A stretch of DNA of 64,000 nt. It comes from Chamaelirium japonicum (Eukaryota; Streptophyta; Magnoliopsida; Liliales; Melanthiaceae). Position numbers and translations under genes: made by a program. Numbering within the stretch: the stretch's first letter is position 1; every line of letters begins with the position of its first letter. The stretch spans positions 34,751,877 to 34,815,876 of the forward strand of contig OX393554.1 of NCBI GenBank assembly GCA_947650365.1, read 5' to 3'. Below, in pieces: positions 22,336 through 32,559 of this stretch. The notes under the pieces were generated by a model, which saw only the letters and a program-made list of their open reading frames with translations, searched no databases and was not told where the DNA came from.

Positions 22336-22338
<3 letters not shown>

Positions 22339-22387
<49 letters not shown>
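22339..22387. repeat. (GA)n microsatellite
   Basis: About 24 GA units. Confidence 0.95.
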
Positions 22388-22389
<2 letters not shown>

Positions 22390-23590
22390 CACCCAACATC
22401 TAATCACCATTGTATGTAAATTGTAATATTCCATAGTGAGTCGAGAACTTAGCATAACTTGTTTTTTAATCTATCGGAGTCTAGCATAGTTCCTATTGAT
22501 TTCGGCGATTGTAGGAGGTATAATTTTGTTGAGACCGACACGCTTCGATTGTACCTCCTACTGGCCTCTCCATGAGAGATCCACCTGTGGTTAGGATAAT
22601 TTCAAAAACAACCCTCAAGAACAATTATGGGATCTAGATGTTGGATGACACCTTAGAATTCAAGCTAGTATTGCCCTCTCTTGCTATGGATGATCTAAAG
22701 GTGTTGGAAGACACTTAAGAGATCATTCTATGCAAAGAAACACCCTCCCTAGATATGGAATGAAAAGGTTGAGAGGGGGAAGAAGGGAAGAGATGTAACA
22801 ATGGAACTCTAAAAAAGACCTTTAGGGTTCACTAGAAATGTAGGGTTTAACTCTCTAATTTTTATTCTTAACAAAGCTGTAGTGTGGGCATATTTATAGG
22901 CTCAACAAAGCTTAGGTGATAAACAAAGCTTAAGGCAAAAGCCCTAACTTAAGTGTCTCTGGAATATCAAGTCGTGCAAACGATCTCTACGTGTCAATAT
23001 GTGATTGGCTAAGCCAACCGATTCAAGACCTTCCTAAATATTCTAAGTTGACATTAATGTCATACGCACGATCGACCACGTGTCGATCTGCTATTGGACC
23101 ACCCCATGTGGGGAGACATGGCTCCTGACAAACCATGTGCAACACATGTGGGCGTCGCGTGCACAACAAGGTCGGTTGTGAGCACGACTTCCCTGTAAGC
23201 ACAAGTCGTGCGCACGACCTTAATGTTGTTCGCACGACTAGACTAGTTTTGCACACACTAAAGGTAGGATTTTGACCCTACGAACCGCCAATATAATAGA
23301 TGAAATGAATTGAACGGAAAACAATGGAGTGTGTGTGCACTAGCTAATTGTGCCACCTAGCAATCCTACGCTCATAGCGAATAAGTCGATTCCTGAGTTT
23401 AAGAAGTTATACCTGAGCATGACTAAGCATGTGGAAATGGATAAGTAGGCAGTCTTGACCGCAACAAAATATCTTCATAAGTATGAAGGTCAATCCTAGA
23501 CTCTATCCTCCCTATTGTATCTCGTTAAAACAACACTGGAAAGATTTACGTTTTGTTGCTAAAAACTAATGACAATACAAGGAGACCTAA
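22388..23590. other. Non-coding stretch with GTCGTGCGCACGAC-type palindromes
   Basis: Several variants of GTCGTG(C)GCACGAC occur at 22970-23250, a pattern like the palindrome cluster at 21125. It may be another LTR, perhaps the 3' LTR region of the minus-strand Copia remnant beyond it. No reading frame has recognisable motifs. Confidence 0.35.
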
Positions 23591-23599
23591 CACTCCGCT

Positions 23600-24440
23600 A
23601 TGTGAGCCGCGTCAGATGACGCATTAGACTGTGCACCCTTTCTAGACTTATTGTACTTCTCATTCATCTTAGGATATTTAGATTTGATTTGGCTCATTTT
23701 TTTATAGTAATATTACTCCATCTCTTTTCATGGTCTAGCTTTAGATTTAGACTTTTCCTTAGAAGGGCCTTTGTTCTCTGACCTTCCCCTCTCCAAAAAT
23801 AAGTTAGAACCTTCTTATGAATCCTAAACCAAAAACTTCTTCCTGAAATCTTTGGAATGAAGGGTCAGAATGACTTCTTCTAGTTCAATGGTCTACTTCC
23901 AATAGAGCATCGTGGTAACGCTGTGCTAGAAGTGATCCGGTAGAGATAAGAGAATGATTTAGACATTGTCTTTATCTTCGATATTCACTTAAACATTCAA
24001 TATTTCATACATGAGCCGACCAAATTCATTAAGGTGATGATAGATAGAAGTATCCTCCTTCATGCGGAACATGTAAAGTTGTTGCTTCATGAGCAACCGA
24101 TTTGTAAAAGACTTCTTCATGTACGGGCTTTCAAGCTTTGATCAAATCGACGTTGCAGATTTCTTATACATGACTGTAAACTTGATCTACTTCGCCAAAT
24201 AAGATTGGATGGTACTACATGCCTAGAGGTAAAACTTTTCCTAGTCCATCTCTGACATATATGCTGGCTTCGCCTTTAGACCATGCAATGCTTTTATGTA
24301 GACCCTGCTGAATCAATAGATCTTTGACGCTAACTTGTCAAAAGACGATGTTAGAGTTTCCATCAAATTTTTCTATGTTAAGTTTGAGATTCGACACCTT
24401 CGATGTATTTGTCATTGCAATTGATCAAGAACGATAGCCT
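23600..24440 (-). pseudogene. Ty1/Copia gag, decayed
   Basis: Reading the minus strand from 24400 down: KLNIEKFDGNSN, LLIQQGLHKALHGL, KPAYMSEMD, ACSTIQSYLA, KSFTNRLLMKQQLYMF, RMKEDTSIYHHLNEFGRLM. These follow in order the well-known gag of plant Copia elements. Stops and frame changes throughout show it is dead. No zinc knuckle, protease, integrase or reverse transcriptase was recognised beyond 23600. A primer-binding site lies just upstream (24442-24454). Confidence 0.75.
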
Positions 24441-24441
24441 T

Positions 24442-24454
24442 GCTCTGATACCAG
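24442..24454 (-). other. Copia primer-binding site (initiator tRNA-Met type)
   Basis: The minus strand reads CTGGTATCAGAGC, the usual complement to the 3' end of initiator tRNA-Met. It is placed between the LTR-like sequence starting at 24457 and the gag remnant. Confidence 0.8.
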
Positions 24455-24456
24455 TT

Positions 24457-25130
24457 TGTTGTGATCTCTTTCGATGATACTGGATTGAATAATCTGATAC
24501 CGATTTGTTCCGACCACTGTGGGTCCACAAATATCAATTGCACAAACGATCCTCCGACGGATCAATACGGAATAAAGCAACCAATTAAAAAGTAGAGAAA
24601 AATAAAATACAAAATACTCACAAAGCAAATCATAAAAAGAGAGATGAGAAATGTACGTGGAAACCCTTACAGGGAAAACCACGGACGAAGACGATTAGAC
24701 GATCCCTTATAATGAAGAGCCAAAGGAGTTACAAGCGACGCCCAACTCCAACGTGATGAACTCTCTTCGCCAAGAGCACTCCTCCTCCAAGAATCCTCAC
24801 CAAGCCTCCCTCTCTCCTAATTAAGGTTTCATCAATCATTCCCCAAACCCTAGACTTACCTTTAAATAAGTAGAAATAAGTTACCTAAATAAGTAGAAAT
24901 AAGTGTCCCAGAAAAACACTCCCTCGAAATTTCCATCCGACGGCTGAAAACGAAACCCAAAACCTTCAACAAACATGCCGAACCCGTGCGTCCAAGAAAA
25001 TTTTTCCCGGGTAATCAGCCCAGTACTGGGATTTCGCTCGGGCAAAAAATCTCAACTTACTGTCTCTCACAGCCTGGCGGGATTTTGCCCAGGCGAAATT
25101 CGCCGGTACGAAGGGTTCACCCGAGCGAAT
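24457..25130 (-). mobile_element. 5' LTR-like sequence of the Copia remnant
   Basis: It begins (minus-strand 3' end) right after the primer-binding site. It contains ACGTGGAAACCCTTACAGGG, also familiar from plant Copia LTRs. Inside is a 23-bp tandem repeat (TAAATAAGTAGAAATAAG twice, 24875-24902). The outer LTR end could not be fixed, so the right boundary is approximate. Confidence 0.5.
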
Positions 25131-25131
25131 T

Positions 25132-25344
25132 TCATTGGAGTTCTGTGAGCACCTTGTACAAGGATTTCACCTGAACAATGGCAATTTTCCCCGGGCGAAC
25201 GCTGGGGTCTTTAACGAGCCATTCTTCAACAACTGATCCATTAGGCACTTTGTCATTTACATGGATTCGACCTTTAACCAAAGTCCGGCTGCTGATATCT
25301 CCGTAATAACATGGTGGACGATCTCCTCCGATATACATAGGCAA
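25132..25344 (-). other. Unrecognised 70-codon open frame
   Basis: The middle part reads like real protein (CYYGDISSRTLVKGRIHV, NDKVPNGSVVEEWLVK). I do not recognise the family. It lies directly after a Copia gag start on the same strand, so it could be a captured host fragment or a diverged retroelement segment. Confidence 0.25.
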
Positions 25345-25830
25345 ATTATGTTGGTCGACTGAAGAACATCTTCAGTGCCTTGTACAATCCCTACTGAATC
25401 AGAACATCTCGAACCTGCCATTGTCATGTCGCAAAATTGGTCTTTCCATCAAACTTTATGTTCGAGACCTTTGAGATTTTTTCCCGCATTGAGATCTAGG
25501 GATGTGCAGTTTCGGATAAAACCGAAACCGCACCGCAACACCGAAACCGCACCGCACCACGACGGTGTACCATATGTAAAACCGAAACCGCACCATGCGG
25601 TGCGGTGCATCGCGGTTTAACATTGTAATGGTTTAAATGGTGCGGTTTTTTACGGTTTCGGGCAAAACCGAAACCGCACCGCAACACCAAAACCGCAGCG
25701 CGACGGTTTTAGATTTTGACAAACCAAAACCGCACCATACAGGCCAGGGTTCTAGGTTTTAAACCGCACCATTGCCATCCCCTATTGAGATCTGACGGAT
25801 GAAGCAAAATCTTTGCTCTGATATTAGTTT
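25345..25830 (-). pseudogene. Second Copia gag start with primer-binding site, interrupted by a MITE
   Basis: Minus-strand motif CTAATATCAGAGC (25815-25827) is a mutated initiator-Met primer site. After it comes a gag N-terminus in broken frames, KFDGKTNF then DMTMAGSRCSDSVGIVQGTE. The hAT-type MITE at 25497-25784 splits it; removing the MITE and one target copy rejoins the frame region. LTR-like sequence of this element continues at 25830-26100. Confidence 0.6.
25497..25784. mobile_element. hAT-type MITE, 288 bp, with 8-bp target duplication
   Basis: It starts TAGGGATGTGCAGTTTCGG and ends ACCATTGCCATCCCCTA. TTGAGATC is repeated exactly at 25489-25496 and 25785-25792. The interior is built of AAACCGCACCGC-like motifs and is non-coding. 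It is inserted in a Copia gag remnant. Confidence 0.9.
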
Positions 25831-26170
25831 GTTGCACTGCAAGAGCACAATCACAAACCATCACAAACGGAATCGTACAAAGGACAATCACAGATATTCT
25901 CAAATAACAGAAAGTAAAGAAAGAAGAGCACATACCGCAGGAACAAGACAAGGATTTACATAGAAAACACAAATCATGAAAAACCACAGGCGATGATGAT
26001 TGAAAATCACTAGAAACACAGGCTCAACAGAGGGTGGAACCGTAGAAGCAATTGGTCACCATCAACAAGGACACTAGAATCGCCTTAGGGTCTCATAGAG
26101 ACATGCATGCATAAATCTCACAAATAAATCTTTATTTTTTGGGCCCACCAAGACTACTTTTATATACTTA

Positions 26171-27768
26171 GTGCCTGTTGGTTTTTCGGACCCGTAAAGT
26201 AAAGACTACTAAATCGGATGTGGGCTAGTAAATCTTGCAGATCGATTAGTAAATCTAATTTCCTTCTTATTGTTTGTATTGACCAGTAAAACAAACCATT
26301 ACTTCTGAACATCTGTTAGGATTGACTAGTAAAGTAAATCTATTGGTTGCTCACCGATCGCCGTCCACCACCCCCGCATACCACCGCCCAGTCGGCCACC
26401 ACCTACCGATGGCTGGCGGCGGGTGGTGGGCAACGAAGCGGCAGCCAACAGAGTGGTGGCTGGCTATGGCGGTGTATGGTGGTCGGGGGGGGGGGGTGGT
26501 GGGCGACGGGGCAGCGGCCAGCGTGGGTGGTTGCCGGCAACGGCTGTGCACAACAGGCGATAGGTGTGGTGGCCAGCAGCAAGTTGTGGATGGCGGGGTG
26601 GCTACCGGCAGGGGTGGTGGCCGACGATGGCGATGCACGGCGGCTGGTGGTGCAACGGTACAATGGCTCATCAATCGTGGTCGTTGAAACTAGGATCATC
26701 GGTGAAAAGGAGTCGAATCCATCGGGGGATGCTCTCTCAATCATGCAATTGCTGACATGGCATGGTCAACAGAGCCTTTTACTAGTAAATCAAAAGTTTT
26801 ACTTGGCTTTTTTAGAGTAAAACTTTTTGACTACTAATAAATCTCCTATCATTTACTTTACTATAACTTTTTGAATCCAAACAGCACCAAAGTAAAACTT
26901 TTTCGGGTCGATCTGTTTGTATTCAGTCAACGGGCTAACTAGTAAAGAAATGGAGAAAAAGTTTTACTTTGGTGCTGTTTGGATTCAAAAAGTTATAGTA
27001 AAGTAAATGATAGGAGATTTACTAGTAGCCAAAAATTTTCACTTTAAAAAAGCCAAGTAAACTTTTGATTTACTAGTAAAAGACCATGCCACGTCAACCA
27101 ATGGCACAATCAAAAAAGCCTCACATGATAGATTTAACTATTTTGAGAGTGATATGTGGCCTTGCCGACCACCTTGCACTGCCACCGTCGGCCACCACCC
27201 TGTTGCCCACCACCTCACCGGCCACCACCCGTCCAGCCACCACCACCCTGCTCGCCACCACCACCCGTCAGCCACCACCCCACCCGCCACCACCACCCCG
27301 CCAGCCACCACCCCGTCGCCCACCACCCCGCCAGCCACCACCACCGTCCACCACTCTCGCCAGCCGCCTTACACCGCTGCCGCCCGTTTGCCACCACCCA
27401 CCACCGCTTGCCACCGTGCGGCTAGTGGATGGCAAAAGGTGGTAGCCGACAGTGTGGTGGAGGGCGACCGGTGGTCGGTGAGGGTGGTGGCTGGCGGTGA
27501 GGTGGTGGACGATGGACGACGGGGCGGTGATAGGTTGTCGGTGGCCGGCGGGAGGTGGTGGATGACGACGGCGGTAAGCGGCCAGTAGATTTATTTCTGA
27601 TTTACTTTACTGGTCTATCCAAACAGCCGTCCAGAAGTAATGGTTTACTTTACTGATCAATACAAATGGCAAGAAGTAAATCAGAGTCACTAGTCGATCT
27701 AGGAGACTCACTAGCCCACATCCGATTTGCTAGCCTTTACTTTGCAGGTCCAAAAAACAAACATACCC
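26171..27768. mobile_element. Inverted pair of Tourist-like elements with CCACC-rich cores
   Basis: Outer ends GTGCCTGTTGG and AACATACCC are inverted repeats continuing through GTAAAGTAAAG. TTA flanks both sides (26168-26170, 27769-27771). In the middle, CCAAACAGCACC (ending 26888) faces GGTGCTGTTTGG (from 26971). The two halves, about 718 and 798 bp, are therefore inverted copies about an 82-bp spacer that is itself partly palindromic. Each half has a GC-rich core of CCACC/GGTGG motifs that opens long but meaningless frames. TTA and the TGTTTGG ends point to PIF/Harbinger. Confidence 0.7.
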
Positions 27769-27849
27769 TTAGGGTTACATAAGCAATGGGCCAAACTCCG
27801 ATCGGTTTACCCCGATCACAAGCACACCATTGTCATCGGTCAATCCGAT

Positions 27850-28150
27850 CGATCTGCAATACTCGACAGATCGATCTTCTAGTCCTTTGGGAAGTCGTCT
27901 GAGCTGCGGTTTCTCAGTATCAGAAGCTTTGGATTGAAGGTGATTCATCGGTCACAGTCGAGGAATTTAACAAGGGGAGCTGGAAGATCCTATGCTTGAA
28001 AACTTACACATCCTCGTCGGTGGCGACGGCACAATCAGGGTAACCCACATTGTAAGGGAAGGCAACCAAGCAGCTGATTGGTTAGTCAATCAAGCTAGGA
28101 GCCTAACTTCCTTTTTTCAGGAGCAATTCTTTCGAGAGTATCTTTTTTGA
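27850..28150 (+). pseudogene. LINE RNase H-like fragment, decayed
   Basis: Broken frames give LWIEGDSSVTVEEFN and, after a frame change, ITHIVREGNQAADWLVNQA. These match the middle and end of the RNase H domain (RVT_3 type) found at the 3' ends of plant LINEs. Stops and shifts make it non-functional. T and G runs follow at 28207-28255. Confidence 0.6.
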
Positions 28151-28206
28151 GAGTGCACTGGTCTTTTTTCTATAGCTTGTGGGGTTGGGGAGAGAATGGG
28201 ATAATT

Positions 28207-28223
28207 TTTTTTTTTTTTTGTGT

Positions 28224-28254
<31 letters not shown>

Positions 28255-28255
28255 G
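28207..28255. repeat. T run, (GT)n and G run
   Basis: Thirteen or more T, about nine GT units, then 18 G. Length uncertain for technical reasons. Confidence 0.85.
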
Positions 28256-28280
28256 TTATGTTGAGGAAGTCTACTGGTTA

Positions 28281-28322
28281 GTCCCACATCAGTAAAGGAG
28301 GCACCTACCACCACTTTATATA
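28281..28322 (+). promoter_or_regulatory. snRNA-type promoter elements: USE and TATA at Pol III spacing
   Basis: GTCCCACATCA (28281-28291) matches the plant upstream sequence element RTCCCACATCG with one change. TTTATATA (28315-28322) follows after 23 nt, close to the spacing of plant U6 genes; Pol II snRNA genes use about ten more. A start would fall near 28346, but a TTTT at about 28349 would end a Pol III transcript at once, and no known RNA follows. The TGTTGAGG just upstream also suits a TRIM-type LTR, some of which carry TCCCACATC. Confidence 0.4.
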
Positions 28323-28382
28323 CTGCATGCCTCCTCTTATGACCCGGGTTTTGAGGTGTGAGATTATTAACACTTTAACTCA

Positions 28383-29612
28383 CACCCTTACTTTTATGTT
28401 GAAATTTGAGTTGCACCCCTACATTTCTAAGAAATTGACATTACCCCCCCCCCCCCCCGATCCATCACCTGACCGTGAGCAACCCTTTAAAACTGGGTTT
28501 TTTTCCCAGCTAATTAGGCCACGTCTTTAACTATTTTGCAATAATAGTCGCAGGACACCATAATTTGCTATATTAACTAAGGTCCCTACATATATACATT
28601 CGTTTTCAAAAAGAGTATATATTCATCTTCAGAAGTAGGCCTGTCAATCGGGCCGGATCGGGTCGGGCCAAGCCTTGCTCGAACTCGGTCCGTATATGAA
28701 TCAGCTTTCCCAAGCCCGAACTCAGCCCAAAAAATTTTCACTTTATTCAACCCAAACTCAGCCCAATTTGTTTTTCGGGCTTCGGGCCGAGTTCGGGCCA
28801 GCCCAATTAAGATTTGCAGTGAATCAAAATGCAAACAAATTTGGACATCTAGTACTACAAGCATAGATGTAACAGGAGATTGGGAATCTGGGATGGAGCC
28901 ATGGAGGGCGTCTTACTTCGATCAGTTAGGGGCTTTAGTGCAAAAAAGATACTTTTTTTTGTTTGGAAGGAAGTGAAACAGAAGATTGGGAATCTGGGAT
29001 AGTATTAGTGGGACTCCCAAATTAGGAAAGGGTATATTGACCATTGAATTAGTGTTGGCTGTCAATCAACTATGGAAAGAAGATGTTGAAGGGTCGGAGC
29101 GACTCTTGGTTACTCAATATGCTCGGGTAGTATAGACTGTACAGGGGATTCAATACTTCATGGGTTTTTAAATTGAATATATAAGCATTCGGGTTCGGGC
29201 TGAATATGGGCTGGGCTGAACCTGGCCCGAGCCCGGCCCGAATTAATTTTCGGGTATAAAATTATGTCCGAACTCGGCCCAGCCCAAACCCATTTAAGGC
29301 TCAGCCCAAATTTTTTCGGGTCGGGCGGGCGGGTATTGGGCTAGCCCGGCCCAATTGACAGTCCTATTCAGAAGGAGTATACATTCGTTTCAGACAGAGT
29401 ACACATTTGTCTTGAAAAAGAGTATACATTCGTCGAGAGGGACTTGAGCTATATATCGAAATTAGTGTGTCCTGTAACTTATTACACCCCCACTTTTAAC
29501 AGGTCGCTCACGGTCAAGTGACAGACTGGGGGGACTAAAGTCAGATGTTTAGAAAAGTGGGGGTGTAACTCAAATTTCGATATAAAAATGGGGTTGAAGT
29601 AGAAAAAAAAAT
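28383..29612. mobile_element. Fold-back element, split by a hAT MITE
   Basis: The left arm (28383-28557) and the right arm (29466-29612) are inverted copies. AAATTTGAGTTGCACCCCTAC matches the complement of GGGGGTGTAACTCAAATTT; TGACCGTGAGCAACC matches GGTCGCTCACGGTCA; GCAGGACAC matches GTGTCCTG. The hAT MITE at 28636-29366 interrupts the centre. Without it the element would be about 490 bp. Ends and target duplication unclear. Confidence 0.6.
28636..29366. mobile_element. hAT-type non-autonomous element, 731 bp, with 8-bp target duplication
   Basis: Left end TAGGCCTGTCAATCGGGCC, right end GGCCCAATTGACAGTCCTA. TTCAGAAG is repeated exactly at 28628-28635 and 29367-29374. GC-rich outer parts (GGGCCG, CAGCCCAA motifs) enclose an AT-richer centre without coding capacity. 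Confidence 0.9.
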
Positions 29613-29721
29613 CGAATGACTTAAGACAGTCGCCCTGAATCACGAAATCACCGTGGTTCAGGGTCCAACCACGAACACCTGTCCCCACCCGTTTGATCAC
29701 CTGGCCCTTATGATGGCAGCC

Positions 29722-30157
29722 TAGGGGTGGCAATGGGTCGTGTCGTATCCAAAACTTCTAGACCCGGGCTCGACCCGTTTAACTAATCGTGTCTAGATCC
29801 TAAACCCGTACCCGACCCGCTAATAAACGGGTAGACCCGGTGTGACCCGTTTACCACCCGGTATGACCCGTTTACCACCCGAGTCTATTCAGTTGACCCG
29901 ATCCGACCCAATCCGACTCGACCCGACCTGACCCGAAAGACCCGCTGGTATTATATATTATAGTATCAGATTGCAGGTAGACCCGACCCGACACGACCCG
30001 TTGAATACTTCCCGGGTCTACTGTGTCCAGACCCTAAACCCGGACCCAACCTGTTTATTAAACGGCTCTATCGTGTCAACCCGTTTACGACCCGAACCCG
30101 TTTAGCCCTGACCCAGACCCGCTAACTTCGTGTCGGGTCCGAAAATTACCAGCCCTA
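29722..30157. mobile_element. hAT-type MITE, 436 bp, rich in ACCCG pentamers
   Basis: Left end TAGGGGTGGCAATGGGTCG, right end AAAATTACCAGCCCTA. TGGCAGCC is repeated exactly at 29714-29721 and 30158-30165. The interior is almost entirely ACCCG/GACCC motifs. A relative in opposite orientation is at 63410-63859. Confidence 0.9.
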
Positions 30158-30165
30158 TGGCAGCC

Positions 30166-30728
30166 CCCTGGGGTTCATCTGGTGCCCTATAAATCTCAAC
30201 AATCCAAAACCGTCCTTATGGACGAAATAATATGTGTCGATGGCTGGACCCCGAACCTTGATGATACCGTTGGTTTGCGACGACTAAGTTAAGGGCTTTA
30301 AATAAAATAGCCTAATATTTTTCAGTAGTGCTTTGATAGTCAAGATCACAACTATTGCCCTAATAGTCTAATAGACCAAATGATGCAGACTCCATTCAAA
30401 GTGCTCATCAATATTCCTTGATTCCCACTCACGCAAACATCCCGTTCGTTTGCGGTCTCCCCCACCCTCCCACCAACCTCCCCCCACCTCCACGGATGGC
30501 CCGCTATCCAGTCTGGTTTGGTTCTTTCCACTAAGAGTGCTATCCAGGTTGGTTCGGGTTTGACCCAACTGAAAAACCAAACCGAACTAATTCGGTTCTA
30601 CTAATCCACCCGACCCATACTAAGTCCGGGTCGGTTTTTGGATCACTAGTTGGTTTGAAAAAATAATGACTATCAGCAATTTACTAGCAAGCCAAGAGAT
30701 CCACGCTAGCCTTCAGGATTTAGCCACA
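30166..30728. other. Intergenic, partly dispersed repeat B
   Basis: No gene seen. 30530-30650 has GGTTCGG/CCGACCC motifs like the hAT interiors. 30675-30728 matches 9690-9740 (dispersed repeat B). Confidence 0.4.
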
Positions 30729-31033
30729 CTAGTAAGAAACCCGAGCAATGCCCGAATGTGCTTGATGCACGCCATTTGGCAAAGACGATATCTCAACTGT
30801 TTCGAAGAAGTGTGAAATCTGAAGTGAGTGTGATCCACTTGTTAGAGAGAGAGAGAGAGAGATTAATATCAAATGACCATTAAATGTCATTGAACAAAAA
30901 ATTATCATCTTTATGGTAGGTTTTTAAATGGATTTAAAAGAGAGTCGCGTTCACACACGGAAGAAGAATTCTAGCTCTTTAAAAGACGTCCACGTGTCAC
31001 AACACGGGAGAGAGGCTTCCATTTTAGTATAGA
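30729..31033 (-). mobile_element. Short non-autonomous Helitron A, 305 bp
   Basis: On the minus strand it begins TCTATACTAAAATGGAAGCC after a host A. It ends with a small hairpin (CGGGCATTGCTCGGG) about 10 nt before CTAG, then a host T. 5' TC, a 3' hairpin and CTRR between A and T are Helitron hallmarks. Non-coding. Confidence 0.75.
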
Positions 31034-31035
31034 TA

Positions 31036-31369
31036 CTAGTAAGAAACCCGGGCAATGCCCGGATGAACTTGATGCACACCACTTAGCAAAGACATCACAA
31101 CCATCCGAATAAGTGTGCAATTTTGAAAGATTACGATTCACTAATCGAAGTGTGATTCACTTGTTAGAGAGAGAAAAAGATATTACTAATGAATTTTCTA
31201 ATTAACATCAATTGATCATTAAATGCAATTGTATGGGGTATTTATCATCTTTATATTAGGTTCTTAATAGGATTTATGAGAGAACCGCGTTTACACATGA
31301 GAGAAGGATTCTTGTTCTTTAAAGTGGTCCACTTGTCATAGAATGGAAGAGAGGACTCCATTTTTGTCA
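31036..31369 (-). mobile_element. Short Helitron B, adjacent to A
   Basis: Its minus-strand 3' end is a perfect hairpin CCGGGCATTGCCCGGG followed by CTAG (plus strand 31036). It is separated from Helitron A by only the dinucleotide TA. Internal motifs (TTAGAGAGAG, CCACTTGTCAT) match A and C. Its 5' part is degraded where C begins. Confidence 0.7.
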
Positions 31370-31611
31370 TTAATGTCCGGATGAGCTTAATGCATGTCAT
31401 TTGGCACAAACGACATGCATTAAATCACTTGTTAGAGAGAGATAGTAACATTAAATCCCTTTGAATAAGTATTTATCATCTTTATGGTAGGTTTTTAATA
31501 GGATTTAAAAGAGAGCCGCGTTCACACATAGAAGAACGATTCTAGTTCTTTAAAAGACGTCCACGTGTCACAACACGGGAGAGAGGCTTCCGTTTTAGTA
31601 TATAGTATAGA
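31370..31611 (-). mobile_element. Short Helitron C, lacking the terminal hairpin
   Basis: It starts at the half hairpin AATGTCCGGATGAGC and keeps a clear 5' end on the minus strand (TCTATACTATATACTAAAAC). The full hairpin and CTAG are missing, so B and C may have fused by deletion or arisen from a bypassed terminator. Confidence 0.65.
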
Positions 31612-31980
31612 TATATAGATGTTGAGTTCTGTTGTTAGTTGGTTCAACGATAGCAAACAACATATGCTAGAGTGATGTAGCCTCCAAGTCGAAATCGGTA
31701 ACATGTATATGTGGATTAATAAATATAAGTTTGGTTCTCAGATAGGGTCGGGTATATCCGATCCCTAACCCAGAACCAACATGTATGTAGTTGGGTCAAC
31801 AAAACTTGGAACCGAACCAACCCTTTGGTCCAAATACACGAACCCAACCGACCCATTTAGGTAGGGTTGGGTTGGTTCTTGGTTTTTACCTGACCCAAGT
31901 TGCACCCTCTACGTTCCATCCTCCTATGATGTTTTGGGTAGGTGTGTGCAAAAAACCGACCACCAATTAACCGAGCGATT
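31612..31980. repeat. Dispersed repeat B, copy 2 (right part)
   Basis: GTTGAGTTCTGTTGTTAGTT to about 31800 matches 9744-9920. The Helitrons are inserted between its two parts. Further on are GGGTTGG/CCAACCC motifs like those of hAT interiors. Confidence 0.5.
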
Positions 31981-31995
31981 TGGGTTGGTCATTCC

Positions 31996-32020
31996 TATAT
32001 ATATATATATATATATATAT
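31996..32020. repeat. (TA)n microsatellite, short
   Basis: About 12 TA units. Confidence 0.9.
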
Positions 32021-32300
32021 GGTTTGTTTTGATTTTATATTTTGCAAAAAACAACCTGGTCTATTCGGTTCAAACATAAAGTTGATAAAATCCAAGCTAA
32101 ACCAATTAAACCGAACAAACTCAACCTACACTCTGTCTCCCGTAACCCATCGGGCCATTTCTCAGATCTCTTTCCCCATTCATCCCTACATTACTCCCTC
32201 AGACCTCATCGCTAAAAGAAAACTTAGGCGGCTGCGCCGTCTAGGCTCGTCACCTCTCACCCAACCTCCATCACTCTCTATATCTCTTGAATCTCTTGCA

Positions 32301-32434
32301 GGGTCGCCGAGGTATGCGGCTATGTCATCAATGGGCCTGTGGCGAGGAGGAGGACGACCAACACCCATCGGAGTGGCTGTAAAGAAGCCCCACAAGGGCC
32401 ACAACCCTGATGTCCTCCCAAGCCACTGCGAACA
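32301..32434 (+). other. Possible captured exon, unrecognised
   Basis: Between TTGCAG (32300) and CAG/GTTGG (32434/32435), good acceptor and donor signals, the frame reads SMGLWRGGGRPTPIGVAVKK, then PHKGHNPDVLPSHCEQ. Composition is more gene-like than the neighbours. I do not recognise the protein. It could be a lone exon left by a transposon or chance. Confidence 0.25.
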
Positions 32435-32559
32435 GGTTGGCCCCTTCCTCCTTCCTTTTTTCCCTAGTTCCCCCTCTTCTTCTCAATTTTCCCTCATCTC
32501 TTCTCTGATTCCTTCTTCTCCCTCAACCCTCTCGTAATCCACTGGATCGACCACTCTAA

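Noticed and set aside
26347..26820. 157-codon frame rich in Gly/Trp/Val
   Set aside because: Comes from GGTGG-type repeats; similar frames open on both strands of the same block.
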